NCBI RefSeq assembly: GCF_030145145.1 | Contig: NZ_JAQYWD010000012.1 | Span: forward strand, 62,001-126,000 | Source of the DNA: Desulfobacula sp. | Lineage (GTDB): Bacteria; Desulfobacterota; Desulfobacteria; Desulfobacterales; Desulfobacteraceae | Direction: 5' to 3' | Length of the DNA stretch: 64,000 nt | Shown: one piece after another, positions 35,369 to 43,934 of the stretch | Layout of the letters: every line of letters begins with the position of its first letter | Position numbering within the stretch: the first letter of the stretch is position 1 | The notes under the pieces: model-generated | What the model was told of the DNA's origin: nothing | Seen by the model: only the letters and a program-made list of their open reading frames with translations | Database searches by the model: none | Translations under genes and position numbers: made by a program

Positions 35369-36706
35369 TTAAAACACGAATTTTTGTTCCTTTTTTTGTT
35401 CCTGTTCTTTGATCCAATCATTTACCTGCATTCTTTTAGCCTGGACTGATTTGCCAATATTATCTTTGAACCATTCGTGGATTTTCTTTGTGGGTACTGT
35501 TTCCAACGCCTTGTGAACAACCTCTGTTGTGGTTTTCGAAACAATGGTAGCAAGACTTAAAATAAAAACGGTGAATCCACTTTTTGCCTGATCATGTTCA
35601 AGCCGTTTCATTTTTCCAAAAACGGATTCTATGATTTCTGATGTACCAAGCAGTCTTTCATCTTTGCCGGCTTTTTTTGATTCTTGCTCAACAAAATCAA
35701 GCAACTCTGTTCTTATCCGCATGGCCCTGAACGTTTTGCCCTTAAATGTTGGAAGCATCATCAAATCAACATGGCAATTACGGTAGATCCCTTGAAACTT
35801 AATAAAGGATTCAGCCTCTTTGACAATACGGATAAGTTCCTTCCATTCTACAAGGTCTCTTCTGAAATTGGTCAACCACCCCAATTTGTGGGTTATATGA
35901 TTTCTTGAACATTCAAGACCTGAAAAACCATCGGGACTATCCAGTAAACAAAGCTTATCCAAACCCCATTTAACCAAGGGTTCTACATTCATATATCGGG
36001 CCTTACTCCTTTGATTTGGAGGTGCGATGGCCGCCAGTTGCGTTTGCTGCACTTTTTTTCGTGTGCTTGTTGCAAGTCTGGTAAATGCATTCCACTTATC
36101 ATCGGTACTTAGTTCCCGTTTTAATACTGTGGCAGCCTTATGGGTAATATCATACACAAAGACTGTATCGGTAAATTTTTGACAGAATCGTTCGATTCCA
36201 GATTTGACATCTGTTCCATGATCACTGATAATCTGTTTTGGAACACCTGTTTTCGAGATCGTTTCTTGAAGTTGTTCATAAACCACATCACCATTTGATT
36301 TGGTTACGGGAAACAATGCTAAGGGCTCAACATCTTCATGACAAAGAATAGTTTCGGCATCCGGGAGTTGGCTTTGCCTGATTCCCAATATTGCCAGACA
36401 TTTTTCTTTGCCCCATTGAACCGAATGGTCGACAATCCATATCCAGTCATCGGCTATCTCTTTTGCCCGGTTAAGTTTGTAGTAACCGAGACGTAAAAAC
36501 CAAATACGCCCTGAATACCATGAGGGTGCCGTGTAATTAATGTTCAAAAATGTGGATAATAATAGTAAGGTCCGTTCCGCTCCTCTTAAGCTTGTACAGG
36601 CATTAAGGACCAGGGAAATAAACAAATATGCATGACCGGAAGAAAAGGTATGAAAGCTCGGTTTTTTTTCAAACTGTCTTAGGGATTCCGTATTTCCCGG
36701 AATCAA
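35369..36706 (-). CDS. DDE-type transposase (orfB of the 1.8-kb IS)
   Basis: The 445-aa product contains WIVDHSVQWG and ISDHGTDVKSG (likely first and second Asp) and TSEIIESVFGKMK (likely Glu), spaced as in DDE/RNase H-fold transposases. The C-terminus is basic and Lys/Gln-rich. The start at a TTG (36706) is uncertain. It overlaps orfA by 38 bases in another frame, next to an eight-A run that could allow slippage and a fusion protein. The frame is intact. Confidence 0.75.
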   Translation of the reverse strand: MIPGNTESLRQFEKKPSFHTFSSGHAYLFISLVLNACTSLRGAERTLLLLSTFLNINYTAPSWYSGRIWFLRLGYYKLNRAKEIADDWIWIVDHSVQWGKEKCLAILGIRQSQLPDAETILCHEDVEPLALFPVTKSNGDVVYEQLQETISKTGVPKQIISDHGTDVKSGIERFCQKFTDTVFVYDITHKAATVLKRELSTDDKWNAFTRLATSTRKKVQQTQLAAIAPPNQRSKARYMNVEPLVKWGLDKLCLLDSPDGFSGLECSRNHITHKLGWLTNFRRDLVEWKELIRIVKEAESFIKFQGIYRNCHVDLMMLPTFKGKTFRAMRIRTELLDFVEQESKKAGKDERLLGTSEIIESVFGKMKRLEHDQAKSGFTVFILSLATIVSKTTTEVVHKALETVPTKKIHEWFKDNIGKSVQAKRMQVNDWIKEQEQKKEQKFVF

Positions 36707-36986
36707 AGATTTTTTTTAACCGATCTATTTCAGCCAACAATTTTTTTTCTTTATCCTTCATTTGCTGAACCTCAATCTCAAGATTTCTTGAACGTTTCTT
36801 GAATTCTCTTTTGTTTTGCTCTAAATATTTAACTCTTTTGCGGAGCAGTTTGATTTGGTATTTTGCATCTTTTGCTTTGATTTTCCACTTGTCTCTACTG
36901 CTTTCAAAAAATCTAATCAGCTTCCACTTTGGACTTTTGTATTCTTTTTCTGCTATGTCCGATTTTAGCTCTGGAGTATCCATCAT
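36669..36986 (-). CDS. Coiled-coil orfA of the 1.8-kb IS
   Basis: The 105-aa, highly charged (Lys/Glu/Arg-rich) protein is predicted to be a continuous coiled coil. It carries no catalytic motif. The ATG has GAGGAAAT upstream. It lies upstream of the transposase gene, with overlapping ends, the typical orfA position; it may aid multimerisation or regulation. Confidence 0.65.
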   Translation of the reverse strand: MMDTPELKSDIAEKEYKSPKWKLIRFFESSRDKWKIKAKDAKYQIKLLRKRVKYLEQNKREFKKRSRNLEIEVQQMKDKEKKLLAEIDRLKKIFDSGKYGIPKTV

Positions 36987-37168
36987 ATTTCCTCATATTA
37001 TAGGGACCTACTGTCCTCCTAACATAAAGAGATGAAGCTGTCTATAAAATTTTATTATGATTTTAAAAATGATCGTAAATCACTTTTTTGAAGGGAATAA
37101 TTATGGAAACTTTATTCAAAAGCATTTTTTCGGCTTTTCAACTGATTTTCATCACCCCAGGTTGAACC

Positions 37169-37383
37169 TTTTAGGGTCGCTCGGGCAGAGCCCGAGATTT
37201 AATTTAAAGCAATTAGTGTTCCCATTAAAGATATCTGGGTATATCCCATTGATAAAAATTTTAAAGCTTTGCTGAAAACTTGACTCATGAATGACTAAGC
37301 CGAATATTTACCTTTTTTTTGTTCTGAATTCCTGATATGAAGATCATATTCGATCAATTTTAAAATGGAAATGGACTTGACGC
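37169..37383. other. Gene-free region at the start of the exosortase-associated block
   Basis: CTCGGGC (37180-37186) and GCCCGAG (37190-37196) form a short hairpin with a 3-base loop, just outside the IS end. It has no T-run, so it is not a clear terminator. I see no other signal. Confidence 0.4.
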
Positions 37384-38064
37384 ATGCCCTATACACAGAT
37401 ACTTTTCCCCCGCACACAGGCAATCAGCCTCTTCAGTTTGGTTCCAACCCTGGCCATTATATTTGCGATAAACCACTCACTGGCCATCCTGTTTATCCTA
37501 CTCATTCTCTGGTTTTTCCTGTTCAGGCCCTTTGACAGGACGGAAATCCTCATGTTCATTATTGGCTCTTTGTTTATTGTAGGACAAAATTATTCTGTCC
37601 TAAAAAGCGGGGGCTTTTCATTCACACACAAGGACTTTCTTCTCATGCCCTATTATGAACCTTTCATGTGGGGGTTCTATTACCTGCACATAAAACGATT
37701 TATCAACGAACCGAGTGAATCCAAAAAATTGGAAATAAAAGCAATTTTGGGTTTGTTGATAACGGGCGCTTGTTTTTCTATTTTCGCCCAGAATTCAAAC
37801 CTGTTGACCATTTTCAGTTTTTTAACCACTGCTGTGCTTTTGACAATGTTCCATGAGCGCTATGATCTGTATTATGCCGGTTATGCATTGGTTCTTGGAT
37901 TCATCATCGAAGTGTTTGGCGTTTTTTCCGGGAACTGGTGGTATCCGGATCCGGACATGCTGGGAATTCCCTACTGGTTCATCACCATGTGGATCAGCGT
38001 TGGCCTCCTGGCCCGTAGATTTCTCATCCCCTTTACGGAATGGCTGAGCAAAAAGATTGTTTGA
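37384..38064 (+). CDS. Multi-pass integral membrane protein
   Basis: The 226-aa protein has seven or eight hydrophobic segments and an aromatic-rich loop, GVFSGNWWYPDPDMLGIPYW, near the last segments. That pattern recalls carotenoid-cyclase-like membrane proteins, but I cannot assign it. The methyltransferase gene follows by 28 bases on the same strand. No good ribosome site is visible. Confidence 0.6.
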   Translation: MPYTQILFPRTQAISLFSLVPTLAIIFAINHSLAILFILLILWFFLFRPFDRTEILMFIIGSLFIVGQNYSVLKSGGFSFTHKDFLLMPYYEPFMWGFYYLHIKRFINEPSESKKLEIKAILGLLITGACFSIFAQNSNLLTIFSFLTTAVLLTMFHERYDLYYAGYALVLGFIIEVFGVFSGNWWYPDPDMLGIPYWFITMWISVGLLARRFLIPFTEWLSKKIV

Positions 38065-38091
38065 TTTTTTTACAGGGGCTATAACAAAATT

Positions 38092-38979
38092 ATGATCAAA
38101 ACTGTTAATAAACTCTATGGAATTTTGGATCTCCTGATCCCCGAGCTGATGTGCCGGACGCAACTTCAAAGGAAACCTGAACCGGATCTCCTGATGGAAA
38201 GAGAAGAGAATGTCAAATTTTTTCACAACCAGGGAAAAATGGATGGTCCGCTTATTCCTATCTATCACTTTAATGCCCTTGCAACAAGCCGTCTTGTCCC
38301 ATTGAACGGCACTGTGCTTGACCTGGGATCAGGTTCCGGCCAATACCTCGTCTATCTGGCAAATTTAAGAAAAGATATTACAATAATTGGGCTGGAACTC
38401 TCCGAAGAAATGATAAAAATCGGGAATGCGGCAATTGAAGCCGCGGGTCTTGACGATAGGATAACGCTTTCTATTGGAGACATGACAAGTTTCAACAGTT
38501 TGATCCCGTCCAATGTTGATGTCATCAGTTCAATCTTTGCATTCCATCATCTCCCCTCAATCCAGTATCTGAAAAAATGTTTAAATGAATTGTCTGCTGC
38601 CCATCATCAATATAATTGTTCCATCTGGGCCTTTGATCATGTTCGACCGAAGCTTAAACGCACCGCCGTTAACTTTCCGGAAGTCTTTACACCAAAGTCA
38701 CCTGAAAAATTCAAACGCGACTCGACAAATTCATTGATAGCTTCCTTTTCTTTTGCGGAACTCAGCAGTTACCTGGATCATCTTTTCGGAAAAAAGGTAT
38801 TTCACTCATGCTCCAGGCTTATGAAGCTGTATCAGGTTCATTTGATTGAATCGGATAAAATCATGGACAATAAAATTTCTAAAATATCATCTGCCTCGCT
38901 ATCCGGAATAACCTTAAAAGACTACCAGATGTTCAGATGGATGTTTGGTTCCGTTCCGATTGACCGTGATCCCCTTTAA
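38092..38979 (+). CDS. Class I SAM-dependent methyltransferase
   Basis: The 295-aa protein has the SAM-binding motif VLDLGSGSGQYL (about residue 77), ending the first strand in the canonical glycine-rich loop, with LELSEEMI acidic strand-2 end and FAFHHLP after strand 4. It methylates an unknown substrate. CAGGGGC lies before the start. It is probably cotranscribed with the membrane protein upstream. A small palindrome with a T-run at 39042-39059 may end the unit. Confidence 0.85.
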   Translation: MIKTVNKLYGILDLLIPELMCRTQLQRKPEPDLLMEREENVKFFHNQGKMDGPLIPIYHFNALATSRLVPLNGTVLDLGSGSGQYLVYLANLRKDITIIGLELSEEMIKIGNAAIEAAGLDDRITLSIGDMTSFNSLIPSNVDVISSIFAFHHLPSIQYLKKCLNELSAAHHQYNCSIWAFDHVRPKLKRTAVNFPEVFTPKSPEKFKRDSTNSLIASFSFAELSSYLDHLFGKKVFHSCSRLMKLYQVHLIESDKIMDNKISKISSASLSGITLKDYQMFRWMFGSVPIDRDPL

Positions 38980-39067
38980 AAATTATCAAACAAACCTGAG
39001 ATCATTATAGAAGACACTGATTGGCCAAGAGAGCAATTCTTTACGAATATTCGTTTTTTCAAACAAA

Positions 39068-40669
39068 TCATCTCAAAGAATATCTTTTCGGTGAAAAGAT
39101 TCCGTTTGGATCAAGTGACTCTTTTATTTTCCCGGCAACCTTCCAGAAAACATCATCCGCATCAACGATATCATCCATGGATTGCACCCCGAATCTGTAG
39201 GGGATATAGCCATTTTTCATGCAGGCCTTAAGCGCCTTTTTATGGCATTCGATCGCTCGATTTGTCTCCTGTTCATCTGCTTTATCATATAAAATTGGCA
39301 GTGTGCAGTCAAAGGCCCTGGCCGTCACAGCGGTAAATGTAATACAGACCTCAAATCCATATTCATTCAAAATGGGTGTAATAATCGATATATAATCTTC
39401 GGCATCCTCTTTCGTTAACGGAACCACGGGTGCCAGCCAGATGATCCCGCAATTGTCCCGGGCAGGATTAATATTTGCTTCGGGCATTTCTTTTTTTGAC
39501 CGCCAATAGGGTGTCGGCAGAGACACCTCACCGGGTTTGCCTTTCATCAAATCCAGGGAAGGCCTGAGCACCTTTATCAGCTCTTTGATATCCATACCGA
39601 TCATTCGCCCGATGGGTCCCATAATCCACTGGTATTTTTCAACCAGGTTCAATAATTGTTCTGAAACAAAATTTATCCGTTTTGTTTTGCCACGCAAAAC
39701 CCGTTTGATCACTTTTTTTGAGGCCAAGACTTCTTCCCGGGTGCCATACAGTGCCACCACCCCATTCCATTCACAGATATCCCTTTGCTTTGCTATCTGC
39801 CTGCTGATACTATCATCCAACGGTATCCTCTGGTTCATCTCATCCCAGGGATATGGCATCATCAAGGTCAGAATTCGGTTTCTATGCATTATATTGATGG
39901 ACCCTTTCACCACCTGATTCAAAAGAAGCCATCTTGTGGCCGCTACAAATTCACCCAGGGCATCTTTTTCATCACTTCCAAAAAAACACACTTCAAAATG
40001 TTCAGGTTCCGGCATTAACCAGACACCGATACTGATTACAATCCCCAAATTTGACTGTGTAAACATACCGTCAAGGTATGGCCCTGTGCCATACTTGAAA
40101 ACCCGGGTTACTTTTGAATTCGAAAAATGACCAAAACCGGTTCTTAATATCTCCCCGTCTGCCAGAACAATCTCCATTCCACAGGCAGCATTGAAATGGT
40201 CTCCATAGGGTGTAATGCCATACCCCCGTTCCAGGGTGTTCCCCAAAACACTGCAACTGGGTCCGGAGCCTGTAGGGTCCATTATTAATCCGGTTTTTTT
40301 CTCTTTCAGATAGGTATATAACTGCTCCTGGGTCACACCAGGTTCTATCACGGCATAGGCAAGCTCTGTATTGACCTCAATAATCCGGTTCAGTCTACCC
40401 AGGTCAAGGATGACATTATTGTCTTTCACGGGAATAGCCGAACCATACCCCCAATTGTTGCCCGTACTAATCGGATAAAGGGCTATATGGTTCTGATTGG
40501 CAATTTTAAGGATTTCACAAATTTCTTCTTTATTCCCGGGTTTTAAAACTGCATCAATACGCCTTTTTTCCGGGATAGTGGTACAATGGTATCTTTTTAG
40601 TCCTTCAACTTCTGTTATGATGTTTTCACTGCCAATCACATTTTTAAATAAGTCGACTTTTAAATTCAT
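39068..40669 (-). CDS. FAD-binding oxidase, 4-cresol dehydrogenase/vanillyl-alcohol oxidase type
   Basis: The 533-aa flavoprotein has an FAD_binding_4 domain (PISTGNNWGYGSAIPV, DPTGSGPSCSVLGNTLERGYG) and a C-terminal domain of the vanillyl-alcohol-oxidase fold. Relatives oxidise 4-alkylphenols such as p-cresol, but the nearby genes suggest a biosynthetic job. The ATG at 40669 has TGGGGAA upstream; the first in-frame TTG upstream has none. It shares the strand with the RND gene upstream and could be cotranscribed. Confidence 0.82.
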   Translation of the reverse strand: MNLKVDLFKNVIGSENIITEVEGLKRYHCTTIPEKRRIDAVLKPGNKEEICEILKIANQNHIALYPISTGNNWGYGSAIPVKDNNVILDLGRLNRIIEVNTELAYAVIEPGVTQEQLYTYLKEKKTGLIMDPTGSGPSCSVLGNTLERGYGITPYGDHFNAACGMEIVLADGEILRTGFGHFSNSKVTRVFKYGTGPYLDGMFTQSNLGIVISIGVWLMPEPEHFEVCFFGSDEKDALGEFVAATRWLLLNQVVKGSINIMHRNRILTLMMPYPWDEMNQRIPLDDSISRQIAKQRDICEWNGVVALYGTREEVLASKKVIKRVLRGKTKRINFVSEQLLNLVEKYQWIMGPIGRMIGMDIKELIKVLRPSLDLMKGKPGEVSLPTPYWRSKKEMPEANINPARDNCGIIWLAPVVPLTKEDAEDYISIITPILNEYGFEVCITFTAVTARAFDCTLPILYDKADEQETNRAIECHKKALKACMKNGYIPYRFGVQSMDDIVDADDVFWKVAGKIKESLDPNGIFSPKRYSLR

Positions 40670-40735
40670 ATGTATATTCCCCAAAAGTTAAACATGTAAT
40701 TTACAAAATCAAAAAAGAACCTACCACAGAAAAAG

Positions 40736-43003
40736 TTATTTTTTAAACAAAAAAATAGCAGGGAGCCACACTAAATCTCCCACAACTGCCGTCAGCATAA
40801 TGATGGTGGTTAATATTCCAAACTGAAGTGTTGGGACAAAACTGCTGAACCCAAGGATTAAAAACCCCATGGAAAGAATAAGGGTCGTCGCAATAATTGC
40901 CCTGCCCTTTCCTAGGATGGCTGTTTGAACTGAATCAACCACTGACTTTCGTTTTTCCCGCTGTAACCGGTACGCCGAAATAAAATGGACGGTATCATCA
41001 ACAACAATACCCAGGGCTACGGCAGAGATAAGAGAGGTGGCTGTATTCAACGGGATCTGACAAGCGCCCATTATGCCGAAATTGATGATCAGTGGAAATA
41101 AGTTGGGCATAAAACAGATGATGCCTAAAAGGAACGACCTGAAAACGACAAACATGCAAAGACCAATGATCAATGACGCAAGGACAAGACTGGTTACTTG
41201 ACCCCTTACAAGGGAATCAATGATACCCACTTCTTGAATCGCTTTGCCCGTCAGTCTGATGTCAATATCCGTTTCTAAAAAAGAGGTCTCTATATAGTTT
41301 TTTATGGTATTGATAAGGTGTCGCTTTTGTGAAGAACTTCGGGTAGAAAGGCGGGCTGAAATTCTTGCCTGGTCATATGACACATTCACAAAATCTTCAA
41401 TATCCTCTGAATCGTACAAAAGCAAATACTGTGATATCAGCTGCCGTTTGTCTGGAAGGGTGTAATACGCATGATTTTCGTTATGAAACGATTCATTCAT
41501 ATCTTTCATAAAATCGACCAGAGAACAGGTAACATCAACGTCTTCCAGAGAATCAAGATAGTTCTGCACGGCTTCTATAATTTTTAAATTGGCCGGTTCT
41601 TTAAACGCATCCAATTCTTTGGATGAGAATGCTATGTCCAGAGAACCGACACCACTCATTTTTCTTTCTACAAAATCAAAGGATGCTCGAACCGGACTTT
41701 CTTTTTTAAAATATTTCACAAAATCAGTCTCAACATCTATTTTTTTTGCAAATATAACGGAAATCACACAAATCATACCCCCTACAATCACAATCTGTTT
41801 GGAATGAGCTTGAACCTTTTTGCCAAGATTTGATAAAAAAATGCTTAGACCGCTGCCGTCACTATCAATTGTGAAAATTTTATCCGAACTGAAAAAAAAG
41901 AAAAGCGGCGGTAAAAACAGAAAAGAAAAAAAGAATTCAAACAGCATTCCACAACTTGAAACAAAACCAAAATTCCTTATGGGTGCAAGTTCACTGGTCA
42001 TAAGGGATGCAAACCCCACAGCAGTCGTAAGGGTCGTTAAAAAACAGGGTGCAAACACATCAGATAAGACCGAAAATAAAGCATCTTTTTTATGGGGGTA
42101 TAACTTCAACCGTTTCTTTTCCAGGTGGGAAAAAATATGCACGGTATCAGAAAGGGCCAAGGCCATTATTAATGGGGGAATGATGGCCGTTACATTGTTA
42201 AGGGTAATGCCACAGATGGCCAAAAGCCCCATGGTTGAACCAAGGCAGATTGAGATATTTAAAACCGCAATCGCGGTTAATCGGATATTTCTAAAAAAAA
42301 TCCATATAAAAATCGTTATGAAAACATACGTCACTGGAATGAAAACCGCAGTGTCTTTTTCCATGTACAAGCTGATATCGTTATTCAGTGTTGTGGAACC
42401 GGCCAGGTAAAACGCTATCTTTTGATTGCGGTATGTATCAAGTACCGCATTTGTTTTTCGTATTAATTTTTTCCGATATTCTGCATCATCGGGTCTATCA
42501 TATGTATAGACGATAATCGCGGCTATTTTGGCATCAGGGGAGATGAGATTTGACACATAGAGTTTGTTCGAAACGGCTTTCTTTTTTAGGGTATTGAGCT
42601 TTTCTGGACTTATTGGAATTTCATCAAGAAATCTGCTGACTTCAAAATAGTCTTCACTTCCCTTTAGATCCTCTATATTGGCTAAACTTTTTACCTCTCT
42701 TACTTCTTGGAGTAATTCCAGGTCATCGGTGATGTTCAAAAGCATCGTCAAGGTTTCTGTTGAAAATATGGTATCCGCTTCAAAAGCTATCACAAAAAAT
42801 TCATCATTTCCAAATGTCATTTTAAACTTGTCATAAAAAATAGAATCCGGGTGGTCATGAAGCTTGAATTCATCAATACTGCTCACTGTTTTTATTTTTG
42901 GGACATGTACAAGAAGCGGAATAAAGACGGCTAAGGAAATAAGCAGCGATAGAATGTGATGGTGGGTAATGAAGGTTAATATGGCTGTTTTAACAGAACG
43001 CAT
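40736..43003 (-). CDS. RND-superfamily (MMPL/HpnN-like) exporter
   Basis: The 755-aa protein has 12 hydrophobic segments in two halves of six, each preceded by a large periplasmic loop. The ALALSDTVHIFSHL and ALGIVVDDTVHFISAYR segments are the MMPL/SSD hallmarks in the fourth segment of each half. Such transporters move lipids or other hydrophobic molecules to the outer membrane. LolA-like and DUF1302 proteins, frequent partners, are encoded far away (10775-13061). It is divergent from the acyltransferase gene. Confidence 0.88.
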   Translation of the reverse strand: MRSVKTAILTFITHHHILSLLISLAVFIPLLVHVPKIKTVSSIDEFKLHDHPDSIFYDKFKMTFGNDEFFVIAFEADTIFSTETLTMLLNITDDLELLQEVREVKSLANIEDLKGSEDYFEVSRFLDEIPISPEKLNTLKKKAVSNKLYVSNLISPDAKIAAIIVYTYDRPDDAEYRKKLIRKTNAVLDTYRNQKIAFYLAGSTTLNNDISLYMEKDTAVFIPVTYVFITIFIWIFFRNIRLTAIAVLNISICLGSTMGLLAICGITLNNVTAIIPPLIMALALSDTVHIFSHLEKKRLKLYPHKKDALFSVLSDVFAPCFLTTLTTAVGFASLMTSELAPIRNFGFVSSCGMLFEFFFSFLFLPPLFFFFSSDKIFTIDSDGSGLSIFLSNLGKKVQAHSKQIVIVGGMICVISVIFAKKIDVETDFVKYFKKESPVRASFDFVERKMSGVGSLDIAFSSKELDAFKEPANLKIIEAVQNYLDSLEDVDVTCSLVDFMKDMNESFHNENHAYYTLPDKRQLISQYLLLYDSEDIEDFVNVSYDQARISARLSTRSSSQKRHLINTIKNYIETSFLETDIDIRLTGKAIQEVGIIDSLVRGQVTSLVLASLIIGLCMFVVFRSFLLGIICFMPNLFPLIINFGIMGACQIPLNTATSLISAVALGIVVDDTVHFISAYRLQREKRKSVVDSVQTAILGKGRAIIATTLILSMGFLILGFSSFVPTLQFGILTTIIMLTAVVGDLVWLPAIFLFKK

Positions 43004-43149
43004 GGTGATTCATTGGGATCATTAAATTTTATCTCAAATTCCTGCAATAAGTTTCTTGACAAAAAAGAAAAAAATTAGCAAATTAAACGCAGTAAACTTT
43101 GTATCGAATATGCCTTTAACAGTCAATCCAAAACAGGACTGCTTTTTAA

Positions 43150-43920
43150 ATGAATGAAAATTATATCACATACGGTAATTTCCGGTTCGGCCTGGTTGAT
43201 AACGAGGATGTCCTCAAAGACACTTTCAGGATGCGATATGAGGTTTATGTCGATGAATTTGGATTTGAAAATAAGGATGACCACCCGGATGGGTTTGAAA
43301 CCGATGATTATGAAAAGGAATCCGTCCATTTTGCCTGTTTGAATAAAAACGATTCAGTTGTTGGAACCATTAGACTGGTGCTGGATTCTGACAAAGGCTT
43401 TCCCATTGAACATGCCGTTGAAACAACGTTTATCGGTGAGAAACCTGACCGGTCAAAAATTGGTGAAATTTCAAGACTGACGGTAAGCAGAGATCTTAGA
43501 AGAAGGAAAGAAGACGGGATGTATGGCGTGGAATCCTATCTTAAGGAACGAGAGGGCGGGGTCCTGCCGGATGATGGATCCATCCCGGAAGAAATGAAAG
43601 GAAGGAAAAACCCAATAATTGTATTGGGGCTTTATCAGGTCATGTACCATGAAAGTCGGAGACGTGGTATCTCCCACTGGTACATGATTACAGAAAAAAA
43701 AATTTTTTATGCTTTAAAAAAATATGGTTTTCTTTTTCACCAGATCGGAGCGCCTGTATTCTATCATGGTCAAAGAATCCCATACCTTGGCATTATTGAT
43801 GAAATTGAAAAAGATTTGATGAAAACCAATCCGGACATGGTAAAAATCATGTTGACCGGGCTTGAAAAAAAGTATTGCCCCTCATTCAAGGGCATAGAAA
43901 ATTCATTAAAAATTGGTTAG
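43150..43920 (+). CDS. PEP-CTERM/exosortase system-associated acyltransferase
   Basis: The 256-aa protein has the DTFRMRYEVYVDEFGFE opening and the KIGEISRLTVSRDLRRR segment of the family TIGR03694. That family is related to N-acyl amino acid synthases and LuxI-type autoinducer synthases in the GNAT fold. It would move an acyl group to an amino compound, but its true substrate is unknown. The gene is alone on the plus strand, back-to-back with the RND exporter gene (146 bp between), and ends 15 bases from the convergent GH42-like gene. Confidence 0.87.
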   Translation: MNENYITYGNFRFGLVDNEDVLKDTFRMRYEVYVDEFGFENKDDHPDGFETDDYEKESVHFACLNKNDSVVGTIRLVLDSDKGFPIEHAVETTFIGEKPDRSKIGEISRLTVSRDLRRRKEDGMYGVESYLKEREGGVLPDDGSIPEEMKGRKNPIIVLGLYQVMYHESRRRGISHWYMITEKKIFYALKKYGFLFHQIGAPVFYHGQRIPYLGIIDEIEKDLMKTNPDMVKIMLTGLEKKYCPSFKGIENSLKIG

Positions 43921-43934
43921 CATTAGTATTTAAG

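Larger units (their letters stand above)
35337..37168 (-). mobile_element. 1.8-kb two-ORF insertion sequence with perfect 24-bp ends
   Basis: GGTTGAACCTGGGGTGATGA (start of the left end, 35337-35360) is mirrored exactly by the right end 37145-37168, 24 of 24 bases. No target-site duplication is obvious in the flanks. Two overlapping genes fill it. I could not assign its family with confidence; ISNCY-like (DDE transposase with orfA/orfB) is the best description. Confidence 0.8.
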
